A DNA stretch of 64,000 nucleotides from Microvirga sp. VF16 (GTDB lineage Bacteria; Pseudomonadota; Alphaproteobacteria; Rhizobiales; Beijerinckiaceae), in assembly GCF_016864375.1 (NCBI RefSeq), contig NZ_CP069354.1, positions 3,569,501-3,633,500 of the forward strand, written 5' to 3'. The position numbers were made by a program, and so were the translations under genes. The notes under the pieces are model-generated. The model was not told the DNA's origin, made no database searches, and saw nothing but the letters and a program-made list of their open reading frames with translations. This document shows positions 34,036 through 42,016 of the stretch, piece after piece (within the stretch, counting starts at the first letter, position 1; each line of letters begins with the position of its first letter).

Positions 34036-34395
34036 ATGACCGAAGCACCCCAGTTCGTTGAGTTGAGGCGGCTGCTGAGTATCGCCCGCTATGTGGACCC
34101 GCTGACGCCAACTGAGCGCAGAACCTTCACTTACATTGCCGCACATCCTGGAACTCCAGCTTCCAATATTGCAGAGGCCGAGAATCTCTCCCCTGACGCT
34201 GCCAGTCGTGTTTTCAAGCGTCTCACCGCACTCGAACTGATCCGCAGCGAACGCGATTCTAACGACCGACGTGTGACCCGTTATGGGATGACCCGGCGAG
34301 GCTACGAAGAGATGCTAGAGTGGGCCTCCCGCTCACTTGGCGAGGAGGTCAAAGAGATCACCGAGGTCACCGTGTGGGAGCCCGGTCATAGCTAA
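34036..34395 (+). CDS. MarR-type winged-helix regulator
   Basis: A 119-residue winged-helix protein: LTPTERRTFTYIAAHPGTPASNIAEAENLSPDAASRVFKRLTALELIRSERDSNDRRVTRYGMTRRGYEEMLEW contains the recognition helix (ASRVFKRL) and the wing with D-x-R-V-T. It lies behind its own strong promoter with a likely operator, ahead of the Xis-like and integrase genes, and is the natural candidate for controlling excision. The ligand is unknown. Confidence 0.8.
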   Translation: MTEAPQFVELRRLLSIARYVDPLTPTERRTFTYIAAHPGTPASNIAEAENLSPDAASRVFKRLTALELIRSERDSNDRRVTRYGMTRRGYEEMLEWASRSLGEEVKEITEVTVWEPGHS

Positions 34396-34524
34396 CTAAA
34401 ATTGTTTTTGAGGATTTCAGGATGCATGCAGCACTCCTAAAGCAGCACACGGCAGAGCGATCACGAGGCGGAATTGGCCGCCTCGTCGGGACCAGTACGT
34501 CCTGGCATCGTTTGAGCATTTTCA

Positions 34525-34776
34525 ATGAAGACGTTAAATACGGCAGGCCGAGGGGTCACTCGGAAAATGGCTGCCGAGCATTGTTGCCTCAGTTTGCGAG
34601 GATTTGACCAATGGGTAGACAAAGGTCTGCTGCCTGGGCCTATTCCCGGCACGCGGCGGTGGGATCTCAAAGCCATTGATTTGCGGCTAGATGAACTCTC
34701 CGGGATTGCAACGCACAAGATCACCGCAGAAGCTGACGATGATTACAAGCGCTGGATCAGGGAGAACGTGAAGTGA
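34525..34776 (+). CDS. AlpA/Xis-like small HTH protein
   Basis: An 83-residue protein with MAAEHCCLSLRGFDQWVDKGLLPGPIPGTRRWDLKAIDLRLDELSG, the MerR-like winged HTH of AlpA and excisionase proteins (W-V-D-K-G-L-L-P-x-P-I-x-G-T-R-R-W). The stop overlaps the integrase start (GTGA), so the two are coupled, as expected for xis-int pairs. No strong ribosome-binding site precedes ATG 34525. An overlapping frame from 34422 has a better site but no recognisable fold. Confidence 0.8.
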   Translation: MKTLNTAGRGVTRKMAAEHCCLSLRGFDQWVDKGLLPGPIPGTRRWDLKAIDLRLDELSGIATHKITAEADDDYKRWIRENVK

Positions 34777-35900
34777 AACTTGATTCGAAGGAACTGAAGG
34801 GTCTGCACCGAGTCGAGCGTAGACTTGTCGGTGGTGAAATCCGCACCCATTACTATGCGTGGCGAGGCGGTCCTGCCCTAAAGGAGCGCTATGGTACCAT
34901 AGCCTTCGTTCGCGAGTTCGAGCGTCTGACGAGTGACCGGAAAGCCGCCAAGACTCCCCAGCCCACGTTCCAGAGCCTAATCGCCCTTTTCAAGGCATCG
35001 ACGGATTTCCCCAAGGCCGAGCGCACTCAGAAGGACTACAACCGACTCCTCGACACCATCGGAGCTAGATTTGCGACCCTGCCCCTCTCAGCCTTTAAGC
35101 CGTCGAATAAGCATCGCACTCGGGGCTTTTTTCTGGAATGGCGCGACGAACTCGCCAAGAAGTCGCCTCGGCAGGCCGATTATCACTGGACGGTACTCGC
35201 CCGTGTCTGCTCGGTTGCCTTGAACCGAGGAAAGATCGAGACCAACCCCTGCGAGAGAGGCGGACGAGTTTACACGGCTAATCGTCAGGAGATCATCTGG
35301 GAGGACGCGGACCTCGAAAAATTCTACGAGCAGGCTCCCGAGCATCTCAAGCTGCCGGTTAAGATTGCCGAATGGACCGGCCAGCGCGAAGGCGACATTC
35401 TGAAGTTCCGTTTTGGAAAAGGCGATGGTACCCAACCTTGGTATGATGGAACCCACCTTTTTGTTCGCCAAGGTAAGTCCAACACCTTCGTAAAGGTTCG
35501 TGCTACAAAGCCTTTGAAGGAGGTTCTCGATGCCGAGTGGACGCGCGCTAAGGCTGCGTCGCCCGAGGAGCAAAGTAAGCGAGACCACCACATCCTCGTC
35601 ACCCAACGAACTGGCATGCCTTGGTCTGAGAATGGTTTTCGCTCCTCCTTCGGGAAGGCACGTGACAAGGTTCCCGGCCTAAAAGGTAAGACCTTTCACG
35701 ATTTGCGCGGGACCGCGATAACGCGGCTCGCCGAGGCAGGATGCACAACTCCGGAGATCGCGGCAGTAACCGGTCACGACGAGCGATATGTGAACGAGAT
35801 TCTCAAAGCTCATTATCTCGCCCCAACCATTAAGATGGCCGAAAACGCCATGGACAAGTTAGAAGCCAGCCGCGTTGTGAAGGAGAAAGAGGTAGCGTGA
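34773..35900 (+). CDS. Tyrosine integrase of the tRNA-Gln island
   Basis: A 375-residue tyrosine recombinase. The catalytic set is visible: Arg in TGQREGD near residue 205, H-x-x-R in HDLRGTAITRLAEAG near 309-312, GHDER near 334-338, and the nucleophile in KAHYLAP near residue 348. The N-terminal region (residues 60-160) is the core-binding domain. The GTG start overlaps the Xis-like gene. A perfect terminator follows 48 bases after the stop, then the tRNA-Gln fragment it presumably recombines. Confidence 0.93.
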   Translation: MKLDSKELKGLHRVERRLVGGEIRTHYYAWRGGPALKERYGTIAFVREFERLTSDRKAAKTPQPTFQSLIALFKASTDFPKAERTQKDYNRLLDTIGARFATLPLSAFKPSNKHRTRGFFLEWRDELAKKSPRQADYHWTVLARVCSVALNRGKIETNPCERGGRVYTANRQEIIWEDADLEKFYEQAPEHLKLPVKIAEWTGQREGDILKFRFGKGDGTQPWYDGTHLFVRQGKSNTFVKVRATKPLKEVLDAEWTRAKAASPEEQSKRDHHILVTQRTGMPWSENGFRSSFGKARDKVPGLKGKTFHDLRGTAITRLAEAGCTTPEIAAVTGHDERYVNEILKAHYLAPTIKMAENAMDKLEASRVVKEKEVA

Positions 35901-35948
35901 TCTCTTATGCTGCGATGCTTTAGCAGGATCATTGGGACATCAGAAACA

Positions 35949-35970
35949 GGGCTCTTCGGAGCCCTTTTTT
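35949..35970 (+). terminator. Intrinsic terminator of the integrase operon
   Basis: GGGCTC (35949-35954), tetraloop TTCG, GAGCCC (35959-35964), then six T. A textbook Rho-independent terminator. Confidence 0.92.
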
Positions 35971-36080
35971 ACGTCACCTGTAATGGCCAAACGGTTTACA
36001 GTTGAAATCGCATTCGAAGGGAGACGTAGGGTCGCAAAATACTGCTGTTTACATCCTAAGCTATTGATAAAGCTGATTTC

Positions 36081-36132
36081 ACAGCGGACTCTGACTCCGT
36101 TAGTCTTGGTTCGAATCCAGGTCCCCCAGCCA
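36081..36132 (+). other. Attachment site: 3' half of tRNA-Gln(CTG), no 5' half
   Basis: This 52-base stretch is the 3' part of a tRNA-Gln: anticodon stem GCGGA/TCCGT with loop CTCTGAC (anticodon CTG), variable region, T arm (GGTTCGAATCC), acceptor strand and CCA. The expected acceptor 5' strand and D arm are absent; the upstream bases are island DNA. This is the footprint left when an integrase inserts in the 3' end of a tRNA gene: the intact copy is rebuilt at the far (left) end. It is not a functional tRNA gene. Confidence 0.9.
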
Positions 36133-36142
36133 ATTTGATTAG

Positions 36143-36173
36143 CCTGCTAGGTCAATGACTTAGCGGGTTTTTT
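36143..36173 (+). terminator. Terminator after the tRNA-Gln fragment
   Basis: CCTGCTA (36143-36149) pairs with TAGCGGG (36161-36167), one G-T pair, followed by six T. Probably the original terminator of the chromosomal tRNA-Gln gene, which supports core chromosome beginning at about 36133. Confidence 0.8.
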
Positions 36174-36380
36174 CATGCCCAAAACGGCTCAAAATTGTGT
36201 TGCAAGCCATTCCCGACGATTACCAAGGAAAATCAAGAAATTCCCAACCGTTGCTGGCGGCTCAGTGCAACAGGCATGTAACACGTTAGGTTTCGAACCT
36301 TCGTCACTTCGCCACCCACCGCCCGGCAAGTCGGGAGGGGTTTTCGCGCGTACGCCTGCACGATAGCCTGCTTCAAAATC

Positions 36381-36998
36381 GTGGGGGCGAATTTGGTTAA
36401 GCAAGGACAGAAGCGGGCGGCGAAGGCGTATCCGAAGCGTGCAAAGCCGCTCCCAGACCCGTTCAAGGTCTTCACCCATGCGTGTCGGTTTATGCTTGCC
36501 GATGAGCAAGTCCGACGAAAGGGCGACGGCGGAACATCCGAGCTCCACGAATTTGTTTGGCTGGCACTCCCCTCAACGGTTCTTTCGGCTTTCGCATGCG
36601 AACTCTTCTTCAAGACATTGATGGTTTTGGAAGGTAAGCTCCCTATAGAAACGCACAATCTAAACACGCTCTATAAGCGACTCGATAATAAATCCAAGAA
36701 TGAGCTTGATGTGAGGTGGCGCGTATCAATGATTGATGCGCAGCTACATCTTGACGAAATCGAGAGATTGAAAGGAAAAAAGCTAAAAAGGAACTTGCGA
36801 GAGGCACTCACAGATTGTGGCGATGCCTTTATTAATACGCGATATTATTACGAGGATCCGCAAAAATCGAGGTACTATTTAACTACTCTGCCGCGCGTTC
36901 TCTATGAATTCACTCTCAATCGCAAACCCGAATGGGATGCGGATCAAAATACCTCGCGAGCTATCGCCAGCGCGGTGCGCGCAAATCGTCCAACATAG
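36381..36998 (+). CDS. Helical hypothetical protein, HEPN-like
   Basis: A 205-residue protein beginning at GTG 36381 or a TTG 12 bases later. The central region FVWLALPSTVLSAFACELFFKTLMVLEG, then THNLNTLYKRL, and later FINTRYYYED is the layout of HEPN-type helical bundles (helix, H-x-L-x-x-L-Y, R-Y-x-Y-E). HEPN proteins are often RNases or nucleotidyl-transfer partners in toxin systems, but the R-x4-H catalytic motif is not obvious. AT-rich codon use in the second half suggests transfer. Assignment is tentative. Confidence 0.55.
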   Translation: MGANLVKQGQKRAAKAYPKRAKPLPDPFKVFTHACRFMLADEQVRRKGDGGTSELHEFVWLALPSTVLSAFACELFFKTLMVLEGKLPIETHNLNTLYKRLDNKSKNELDVRWRVSMIDAQLHLDEIERLKGKKLKRNLREALTDCGDAFINTRYYYEDPQKSRYYLTTLPRVLYEFTLNRKPEWDADQNTSRAIASAVRANRPT

Positions 36999-37053
36999 AC
37001 CCTCAAAATGGCCGGCAGCCTTGCGAGCTGATTCCGGCCTCGCCACCGTCTCC

Positions 37054-37254
37054 TCAGCGTATCTTCGCAGCCATCAGGATGTAGCTCCGGATATCGCCCA
37101 TAACGAGCCAATCGAGGCTCTGTCCGTGCTTAATGGCAAAATCAATGAGGCGCTCATCATCCTCGGCAATGGCTTTCGGGTCTAGCTCGGGAAGTCCGAG
37201 GCTGTCGATTACGACTTCCAAACGTGCCAAAACTATATTGCGGTCGATGGTCAT
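37054..37254 (-). CDS. Small hypothetical protein
   Basis: A 66-residue protein from ATG 37254 (the frame is open to 37302): MTIDRNIVLARLEVVIDSLGLPELDPKAIAEDDERLIDFAIKHGQSLDWLVMGDIRSYI. The ending LDWLVMGDIRS is a pattern I recall in short rhizobial proteins of unknown function. It looks helical and soluble. Confidence 0.5.
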   Translation of the reverse strand: MTIDRNIVLARLEVVIDSLGLPELDPKAIAEDDERLIDFAIKHGQSLDWLVMGDIRSYILMAAKIR

Positions 37255-37422
37255 TTGAGCCTCCGCATAGCAGCTTGGGAGATGATCCCAGCCTCGTACC
37301 ATCGGAGATGCGACTCAACCGATGGAAGACATTATGACGAGAGAAGAACAACTTCAGCAGAGACTGCTTTACGTCCAAGCCGTAGGACACGCCCTATCCA
37401 CCAGTAGCCCGAACATTGACTT

Positions 37423-37647
37423 GTGATCGTCAGCATCACAGGTTCGATAGTTGCCGGTGCCGGTGCGTTGGCGGCAGCAACGCTCCGGACCGGTCGGCCG
37501 ATGGAGCTCCCGATGATCACAGGACGTGCATGGCATGATCTGCCTATCGTTATCATCCTGGGACTGGTGGTTGGGCTCGTGTTCGGCCAAATCGTGAAGC
37601 TGATTCCACCCGAGCCCACGAACATTGTCAGCCAAGCAAAGCGCTAG
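37423..37647 (+). CDS. Possible small membrane protein
   Basis: A 74-residue frame starting at GTG 37423 with two hydrophobic segments (IVSITGSIVAGAGALAAATL and LPIVIILGLVVGLVFGQIVKLI). No family recognised and no strong ribosome-binding site. The end overlaps a repeat element by four bases. Confidence 0.35.
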   Translation: MIVSITGSIVAGAGALAAATLRTGRPMELPMITGRAWHDLPIVIILGLVVGLVFGQIVKLIPPEPTNIVSQAKR

Positions 37648-37737
37648 AGCAGTTTTCGGCGAAGTGGATCCGGTTCACCGTCAAAAAAGCAGCAAACCAA
37701 GGAGAAGAGATAATCCACGTCAGTGGAACAGCTCTAG
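37644..37737 (+). repeat. Dispersed palindromic repeat, copy 1
   Basis: A 94-base element bounded by CTAGAGC and GCTCTAG and containing GGCGAAGTGGATCCGGTT. A second, inverted and diverged copy lies at 42768-42860, and a related core occurs at 41373. Short palindromic repeats of this kind are scattered between genes in many Rhizobiales. Confidence 0.75.
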
Positions 37738-37969
37738 AAGCCGGTAAGGCACGTCCCATCCAGCTTCTCTTCCAGACGAGAAGGGGCTTGGGCGACTTCA
37801 TGCGAGGCGCTCTCTTCGCCCCTTCCTGCGATACCCTCGGTATGACGTACCGCCGCACTGCTCTACCCCTTTAGGGACATGGTCCCTCGTTCCGAGGCTG
37901 TCTAAAAATGGAAACAAGAGCGCGCTTGGCGAACCTTACCCAAGATGCGCCTTTTACAGTGGGGCAGCG

Positions 37970-38149
37970 ATGGTTCACGGGGCTAACGAGACTGACAGAG
38001 TACTCGATCAAAAGCGGCAAGAGGTGACAACGCGTTTGGCCCGTGAGACCAGAATTGGCTGGCCCACTCTGGTCGCCACTGTCGTGATCCTCGCAGTAGG
38101 CGCACTTATATCCTTGTACCTGCTGCTCCATGCATGCGGAGGCCGTTGA
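37970..38149 (+). CDS. Single-pass small membrane protein
   Basis: A 59-residue frame from ATG 37970 to TGA 38147-38149: a charged N-terminus (VHGANETDRVLDQKRQEVTTRLARE) and one membrane helix (WPTLVATVVILAVGALISLYLLL), ending HACGGR. The clean polar-then-hydrophobic layout looks coding, whereas the overlapping longer minus-strand frame has no sensible composition. Confidence 0.5.
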   Translation: MVHGANETDRVLDQKRQEVTTRLARETRIGWPTLVATVVILAVGALISLYLLLHACGGR

Positions 38150-38225
38150 CTGCTCAGCCCGGGGCCTCAGCACCGCGCAACGACGGAGCGTCGCAATTCT
38201 CTGACCCGCGACGCTCCAGGTTCGC

Positions 38226-38471
38226 TTACCAGCATTCCAGCGGCTCGTTAGGTCCGGGGGGCGTGCCGCAAAAAAGCGGGTCGATGCCAGGGTCGCTGCT
38301 AGGGCCGGGAGGCGTGCCACAGAAAAGGGGATCATCGCCGCCAAGGCCGCTGCTCAGCATGAACCAAGGTGCGGGACCTTCATACAGAAGTGATGTCGGA
38401 GTCAGGCCGGATAGCATGTCTGCGATGCAGAGGGAGCTGCATTTCTTCCAGGGGTGGTCGCCACATCCCAT
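38226..38471 (-). CDS. Possible small protein with tandem DPLFCGTPPGP repeats
   Basis: An 81-residue frame ending with two copies of D-P-L-F-C-G-T-P-P-G-P separated by SSDPGI. The DNA repeat (about 38 bases, at 38255 and 38299) creates the protein repeat. The start is uncertain (ATG 38471 or upstream to 38564). Unknown function. Confidence 0.35.
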   Translation of the reverse strand: MGCGDHPWKKCSSLCIADMLSGLTPTSLLYEGPAPWFMLSSGLGGDDPLFCGTPPGPSSDPGIDPLFCGTPPGPNEPLECW

Positions 38472-38547
38472 GACCTCCCCATGACCTGCTCCCGCGACAC
38501 CACCGCCACTCCTTATCGGCGAACCCGTGGGCTGGGAAACGGTCCCG

Positions 38548-38748
38548 CTATCTGCCGGAATCACCTCGATTCCCCGTATTGCCCTGGTCTCCTCGACTGC
38601 CGGAGCCTTGCGTTAAGGGCCGGCACTCACCATCGACACGCCGCTCCCCCACCATGCACGGTCTCTCGCGAGGGCCGGGCTCCGCAACTGCAGGCCCGAG
38701 CCCAGCGAGTAAGAAACCGACAATTGCGGCTCCATATCCTGTAGTCAT
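38548..38748 (-). CDS. Small exported protein, Gly/Arg-rich tail
   Basis: A 66-residue protein from ATG 38748 behind AGGGAG. Signal peptide TTGYGAAIVGFLLAGLGPAVAEP, then RPCMVGERRVDGECRP with two Cys, then a low-complexity GSRGDQGNTGNRGDSGR tail. Unknown function; probably a cell-envelope peptide. Confidence 0.6.
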   Translation of the reverse strand: MTTGYGAAIVGFLLAGLGPAVAEPGPRERPCMVGERRVDGECRPLTQGSGSRGDQGNTGNRGDSGR

Positions 38749-39147
38749 GGTGCACTCCCTGGTGATTTGGCTACGAGCACTGGACGCGCGGGAGCCCGCA
38801 TTGTTTCCGTGGCCATCTAAACATCTATGAGAAGCCTCCTGCCCGTCATTGCTCGAATGCCCGCGCAAAAGAAGCCTCATTCGGGACGGGCTGGCAGGGC
38901 TCCGGTAGGGGCTCGGAAGGAACGCTGCTCCCCTGACGATGGCCAGCCTCGCTTACTCCTTTGATACCTGGCCGAAGGCAATGACGGCTTCCTCGGGATC
39001 GACCTGCCTCGTCCAACGCATGGCCCGGAACCGATGCTTCGACTCCTCGTTTCCGCAAATGGACGAGGTCCGAGCTCTATGACCCTTGTGGTCAGCAGGA
39101 AACGGGCTGGACCTCATGCATTTCGCGTACGGTTCATGGAGGCGTCG
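38749..39147. other. Gap of 399 bases with a repeat copy
   Basis: No gene is supported. Bases from about 38905 to 39020 form an imperfect direct repeat with 39560-39690: both contain GGAAGG(A/G)ACGCT, then a variable stretch, then AATGACGGCTTCCTC(G/T)GGATCG. The function is unknown; it may be a decayed duplication or a non-coding RNA family. Confidence 0.45.
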
Positions 39148-39450
39148 ATGCCCCGCGGTGACAAGTCAGCCTATTCTGACAAGCAGAAGCGAAAAGCCGA
39201 GCACATCGAGGAAGGCTACGAGAAGCGTGGTATTCCGGAAAAAGAGGCCGAGCGGCGTGCTTGGGCGACCGTCAACAAGGAAAGCGGGGGCGGCAACAAG
39301 AGCGGCTCTGGACGCGGCAAGAAGGATACGAATGTATCCGCGAAAAAGGGCGGTGCTCGTGGCGGAGCGGCCTCAGCCAAGCGTCCCGCCGCAGCTCGGT
39401 CTGCATCGGCAAAAAAGGCGGCCGCCACCCGGAAGCGGAAAGCAAGCTGA
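39148..39450 (+). CDS. Small basic protein often labelled plasmid stabilization protein
   Basis: A 100-residue protein from ATG 39148 (GGAGG five bases upstream): PRGDKSAYSDKQKRKAEHIEEGYEKRGIPEKEAERRAWATVNKESGGG, then a Lys/Ala/Arg-rich tail (SAKKGGARGGAASAKRP...KKAAATRKRKAS) like histone H1-type tails. The first 50 residues are widely conserved in proteobacteria. The function is unproven; the tail suggests DNA or RNA binding. Confidence 0.75.
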   Translation: MPRGDKSAYSDKQKRKAEHIEEGYEKRGIPEKEAERRAWATVNKESGGGNKSGSGRGKKDTNVSAKKGGARGGAASAKRPAAARSASAKKAAATRKRKAS

Positions 39451-40255
39451 CCGGCATTCGCCCCTACGGGGACGAACTTTACCGATGGGGCGCGTCACGC
39501 TGAGCTATCGTTGCCCGCACAAAAGGGAGCTCATCAGGCAGGGCCCTCCTGATGGGGCTCAGACGGCTTGGAAGGGACGCTCCTAGATAACAGCCACCTG
39601 CGGTCGAACGGTCCCCTAACTCTCCTGACCAGCCGAAGATAATGACGGCTTCCTCTGGATCGCCTCGCCTCCTAACCTAGGCGACCCCGGCCTCTTCCTG
39701 CCCCTCCGAGCCTTCCGGCCAGCCCGCCAGCACCTGATCCGAGGGATGGCAGCTCCACAGAATGGTCAAGGAAAGTCCGAAGCTAAGCCGCATTCCGGTC
39801 AAGGTTAATTTTTACCTAACAGCCTCCCGTAGGGGCAACTATGGGCCGGGGCCGCGCCTTAATCCGCCAAAAGGATCAGGCGCGGCTTTTCTTCGTGCTC
39901 GCTCGTCAATGACCTCATTCCCTCATGCAGAACCTCGGCCTGCCCCTCTCCCAGGCATTTCCATGACGGAGATAGGATTTGATGACCGATGGAACCCTCA
40001 CCGCGACTGCGCTAAGGAAGCATACCATGGTTTCCTTCGTCGCCAGACTGAAGTTCTGACGTATTTTGCCGTGCCTCTGCCGCCTTTCGAAGGTTGGTTG
40101 AGGATCGGGACCTAGGGCCGCACTCGTCAAGATGTTCAAGGAGAAGCGCGATGGACTTTTTAAAAGCCTCTCGCGTCCCAGTTGGGCCCATATTCGGCAA
40201 TCCTTAGCCTGCTCATTGTGGTAGAATGACACCCGTTCAGAACGGGACCTTCGCC
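39451..40255. other. Gap of 805 bases: repeat copy and a terminator
   Basis: Contains the second copy of the imperfect repeat (39560-39690) and a strong hairpin at 39851-39890. The open frames (for example 39762-40115) run through the hairpin and have no recognisable protein features. Confidence 0.5.
39851..39890 (+). terminator. Rho-independent terminator in a gene-free stretch
   Basis: GCCGCGCC (39851-39858) pairs with GGCGCGGC (39879-39886), followed by TTTTCTTC. No plus-strand gene lies just upstream, so it may end a small RNA whose 5' part includes the CCCGTAGGGGCAACTATGGG hairpin near 39827. Confidence 0.75.
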
Positions 40256-40981
40256 ATGGCACAGGTTCAGTTGGACAGCCCTCACCGCTCGAATCGACTT
40301 CTGGCCGCTCTGGATCCTGAGGATTTCGCCTGTCTCGAGCCGCATCTGAACCTCGTTGACCTTCAAAGAGGTCAGGTGATTTACGAGGCCGGGGAGACGA
40401 TCCAATTCACCTATTTTCCTCATAATGCAGTGATCTCTCTCGTCACCGTCATGCTGGACGGCAAATCGGCCGAGATGGCGACCTTCGGGCGTGAATCCCT
40501 GTTCGGTCTCGTCAGCGCCTTCGTCTCCCGCAGCTCATTTGGACGCTATATCGTGCAAGTCTCGGGCTCAGCATCTCGGATCGAGCTCGACTGGATGAAT
40601 GATGCGTTCAGAACACGGCCCAGCATTCAGCAGCTCGTCTTACGCTTTACCGAGGCTCTGCTGGCGCAAACGCTCCAGAGCGTTGCTTGCAATGCCACTC
40701 ACAGTGTCGAGGCTCGCTGCTGCCGCTGGATCCTCAGCACACGCGACCGCTGGGGCAGCGATGAGCTGCCCCTGACGCATGAATTCCTCTCGGAGATGCT
40801 GGGCGTTCAGCGCTCGACGGTCAGCGCCATCACTCGCACCCTTCATGAAGCCGGCCTCATCAGTCAGAGCAGAGGCGTCATCACCATCGTCGATCACCGC
40901 GGTCTCGAAGAGACATCCTGCGAGTGCTACGAGATCATCCGCCGGAAGTTTTCCCAGCTACTGCCGCACTCCATGCCATAG
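40256..40981 (+). CDS. Crp/Fnr-family transcription regulator
   Basis: A protein of about 241 residues from ATG 40256 (40226 is an alternative). N-terminal cyclic-nucleotide-binding-like barrel (NLVDLQRGQVIYEAGETIQFTYFPHNAVISLVTVM), dimer helix, and C-terminal HTH: LTHEFLSEMLGVQRSTVSAITRTLHEAGLISQSRGVITIVD with recognition helix QRSTVSAITRTL. No Fnr-type N-terminal cysteines, so not an Fe-S oxygen sensor. It belongs to the rhizobial subgroup with E-S-L-F-G-L in the barrel. Targets unknown. Confidence 0.9.
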   Translation: MAQVQLDSPHRSNRLLAALDPEDFACLEPHLNLVDLQRGQVIYEAGETIQFTYFPHNAVISLVTVMLDGKSAEMATFGRESLFGLVSAFVSRSSFGRYIVQVSGSASRIELDWMNDAFRTRPSIQQLVLRFTEALLAQTLQSVACNATHSVEARCCRWILSTRDRWGSDELPLTHEFLSEMLGVQRSTVSAITRTLHEAGLISQSRGVITIVDHRGLEETSCECYEIIRRKFSQLLPHSMP

Positions 40982-41479
40982 GAGGGGGCGGTTGGACCGT
41001 TGAGTTGAACTGTTGACTTGGCAATCGCCTGCCCCAGCTAAGGCAGCCTAGTTACCCCTGCAAGCGAGCCGCGGCTTGATCAAGCGAATGCCAAATCGCA
41101 CTGCCCTGATGGACCATGTCATCGACAAGGGCTTGATCGCTACGGCCGTGACAGCAGCCCTGGCGGCCTTTCTTTTGTGCTGTCAGCTCCCGTAATGCGG
41201 GAGGATTCCATGCGCCGATCCGGCAAATTCACTGGCGATGATAACGTTTGCTGATGACGTGCACATTGAAGGTTCAAGGCGCATAGCTCGTGAAAATTCC
41301 ATGCGATCAGGAAGCTTTTTCCGACTTTAGTCGCAGCTGAACGATCTCCTCGGACCCAACCGTGAAGCGATGGAGCAAAAGTGGATCCACTTTTGCTCAG
41401 CTCCCTTCATTGAGACATAAGTGGCCTTGAGTGCTTATACTCGCCGAGTGAGCCAATACTCACAACGTGAGCACTGCAT
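40982..41479. other. Gap of 498 bases: possible 35-residue peptide and a palindrome
   Basis: A short frame at 41088-41195 encodes a 35-residue peptide with one hydrophobic helix (LIATAVTAALAAFLLCC); it may be a tiny membrane protein. The only other feature is the 26-base palindrome at 41373-41398. Confidence 0.35.
41373..41398. repeat. 26-bp perfect palindrome
   Basis: The 13-base half GAGCAAAAGTGGA is followed directly by its complement, centred on GGATCC. The centre AAGTGGATCC is shared with the dispersed repeats at 37644 and 42768, so this is probably a short member of that family. Confidence 0.75.
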
Positions 41480-41791
41480 ATGCGTCATTTAACTCTTGGT
41501 ATACTGGCCGTAGCTGCACTTACCTCCGGTGGCGTCTCCGCACAGGAACATCGCTGGGCGTCTGCACCGGAGGGAAAAGCCCGTTGGAATGCATGCTACA
41601 AGGAGACGAGACTGATCTACCGAACCCGTAACCTGTCGCTCGACGATTACCGGCACGAGATCAAGGAGGCCCGCAAGGCTCATATGCAGGTCTGTATGAC
41701 CAGGGCCAATCCTCCTGCTCCGGTGAATGTGGCAACTCCCTTGGACCAGAATCCTGAAAGTGCTCTGGTGAGCTGGGCCAGCAGTCCATAA
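41480..41791 (+). CDS. Exported hypothetical protein
   Basis: A 103-residue protein with a signal peptide (residues 1-21, RHLTLGILAVAALTSGGVSAQ). The mature part is short and charged with two Cys (NACYKET and MQVCMTR) that could form a disulfide, and KARWNACYKETRLIYRTRNLSLDDYRHEIKEARKAHMQ forms a helical core. Unknown family. Confidence 0.6.
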   Translation: MRHLTLGILAVAALTSGGVSAQEHRWASAPEGKARWNACYKETRLIYRTRNLSLDDYRHEIKEARKAHMQVCMTRANPPAPVNVATPLDQNPESALVSWASSP

Positions 41792-42016
41792 GGTTCAAGG
41801 TACGGTCATTGGCTCTTCGCCGCTCGGGCTAATCCTTAAGTGAAGCAGCAGGATTATTGAACTGGCTGCGCAGAACGCCGGACCAGGCTTTCAGTCGCGC
41901 ATCACGGCAGCGATGTCGAAGATGATGTCAGATGTGCGCAGCATCTTGCGCATATCTCGTTCACGAACAGGCAGGGGCGTGGAACCCTGAATTGCGCGAC
42001 CGGCCATGTTCCGAAC

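Larger units (their letters stand above)
32085..36132 (+). mobile_element. Replication-integration module at the right end of a tRNA-Gln island
   Basis: VapE-like helicase, MarR-type regulator, AlpA/Xis-like protein and tyrosine integrase lie together and end at a duplicated tRNA-Gln 3' half. This is the minimal extent. The retron and the other defence genes to the left are probably cargo of the same or a nested island, but the left attachment site is not in the window. Confidence 0.7.

Noticed and set aside
34422..34607. 61-residue frame overlapping the Xis-like gene
   Set aside because: It has a fair ribosome-binding site but no recognisable fold, while the overlapping frame is a clear AlpA/Xis-like HTH.
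36081..36132. Functional tRNA-Gln gene
   Set aside because: The acceptor 5' strand and D arm are missing, so it is only the duplicated 3' half.
37871..38344. 157-residue minus-strand frame
   Set aside because: Low-quality composition; the 59-residue plus-strand membrane protein at 37970-38149 is the better reading.
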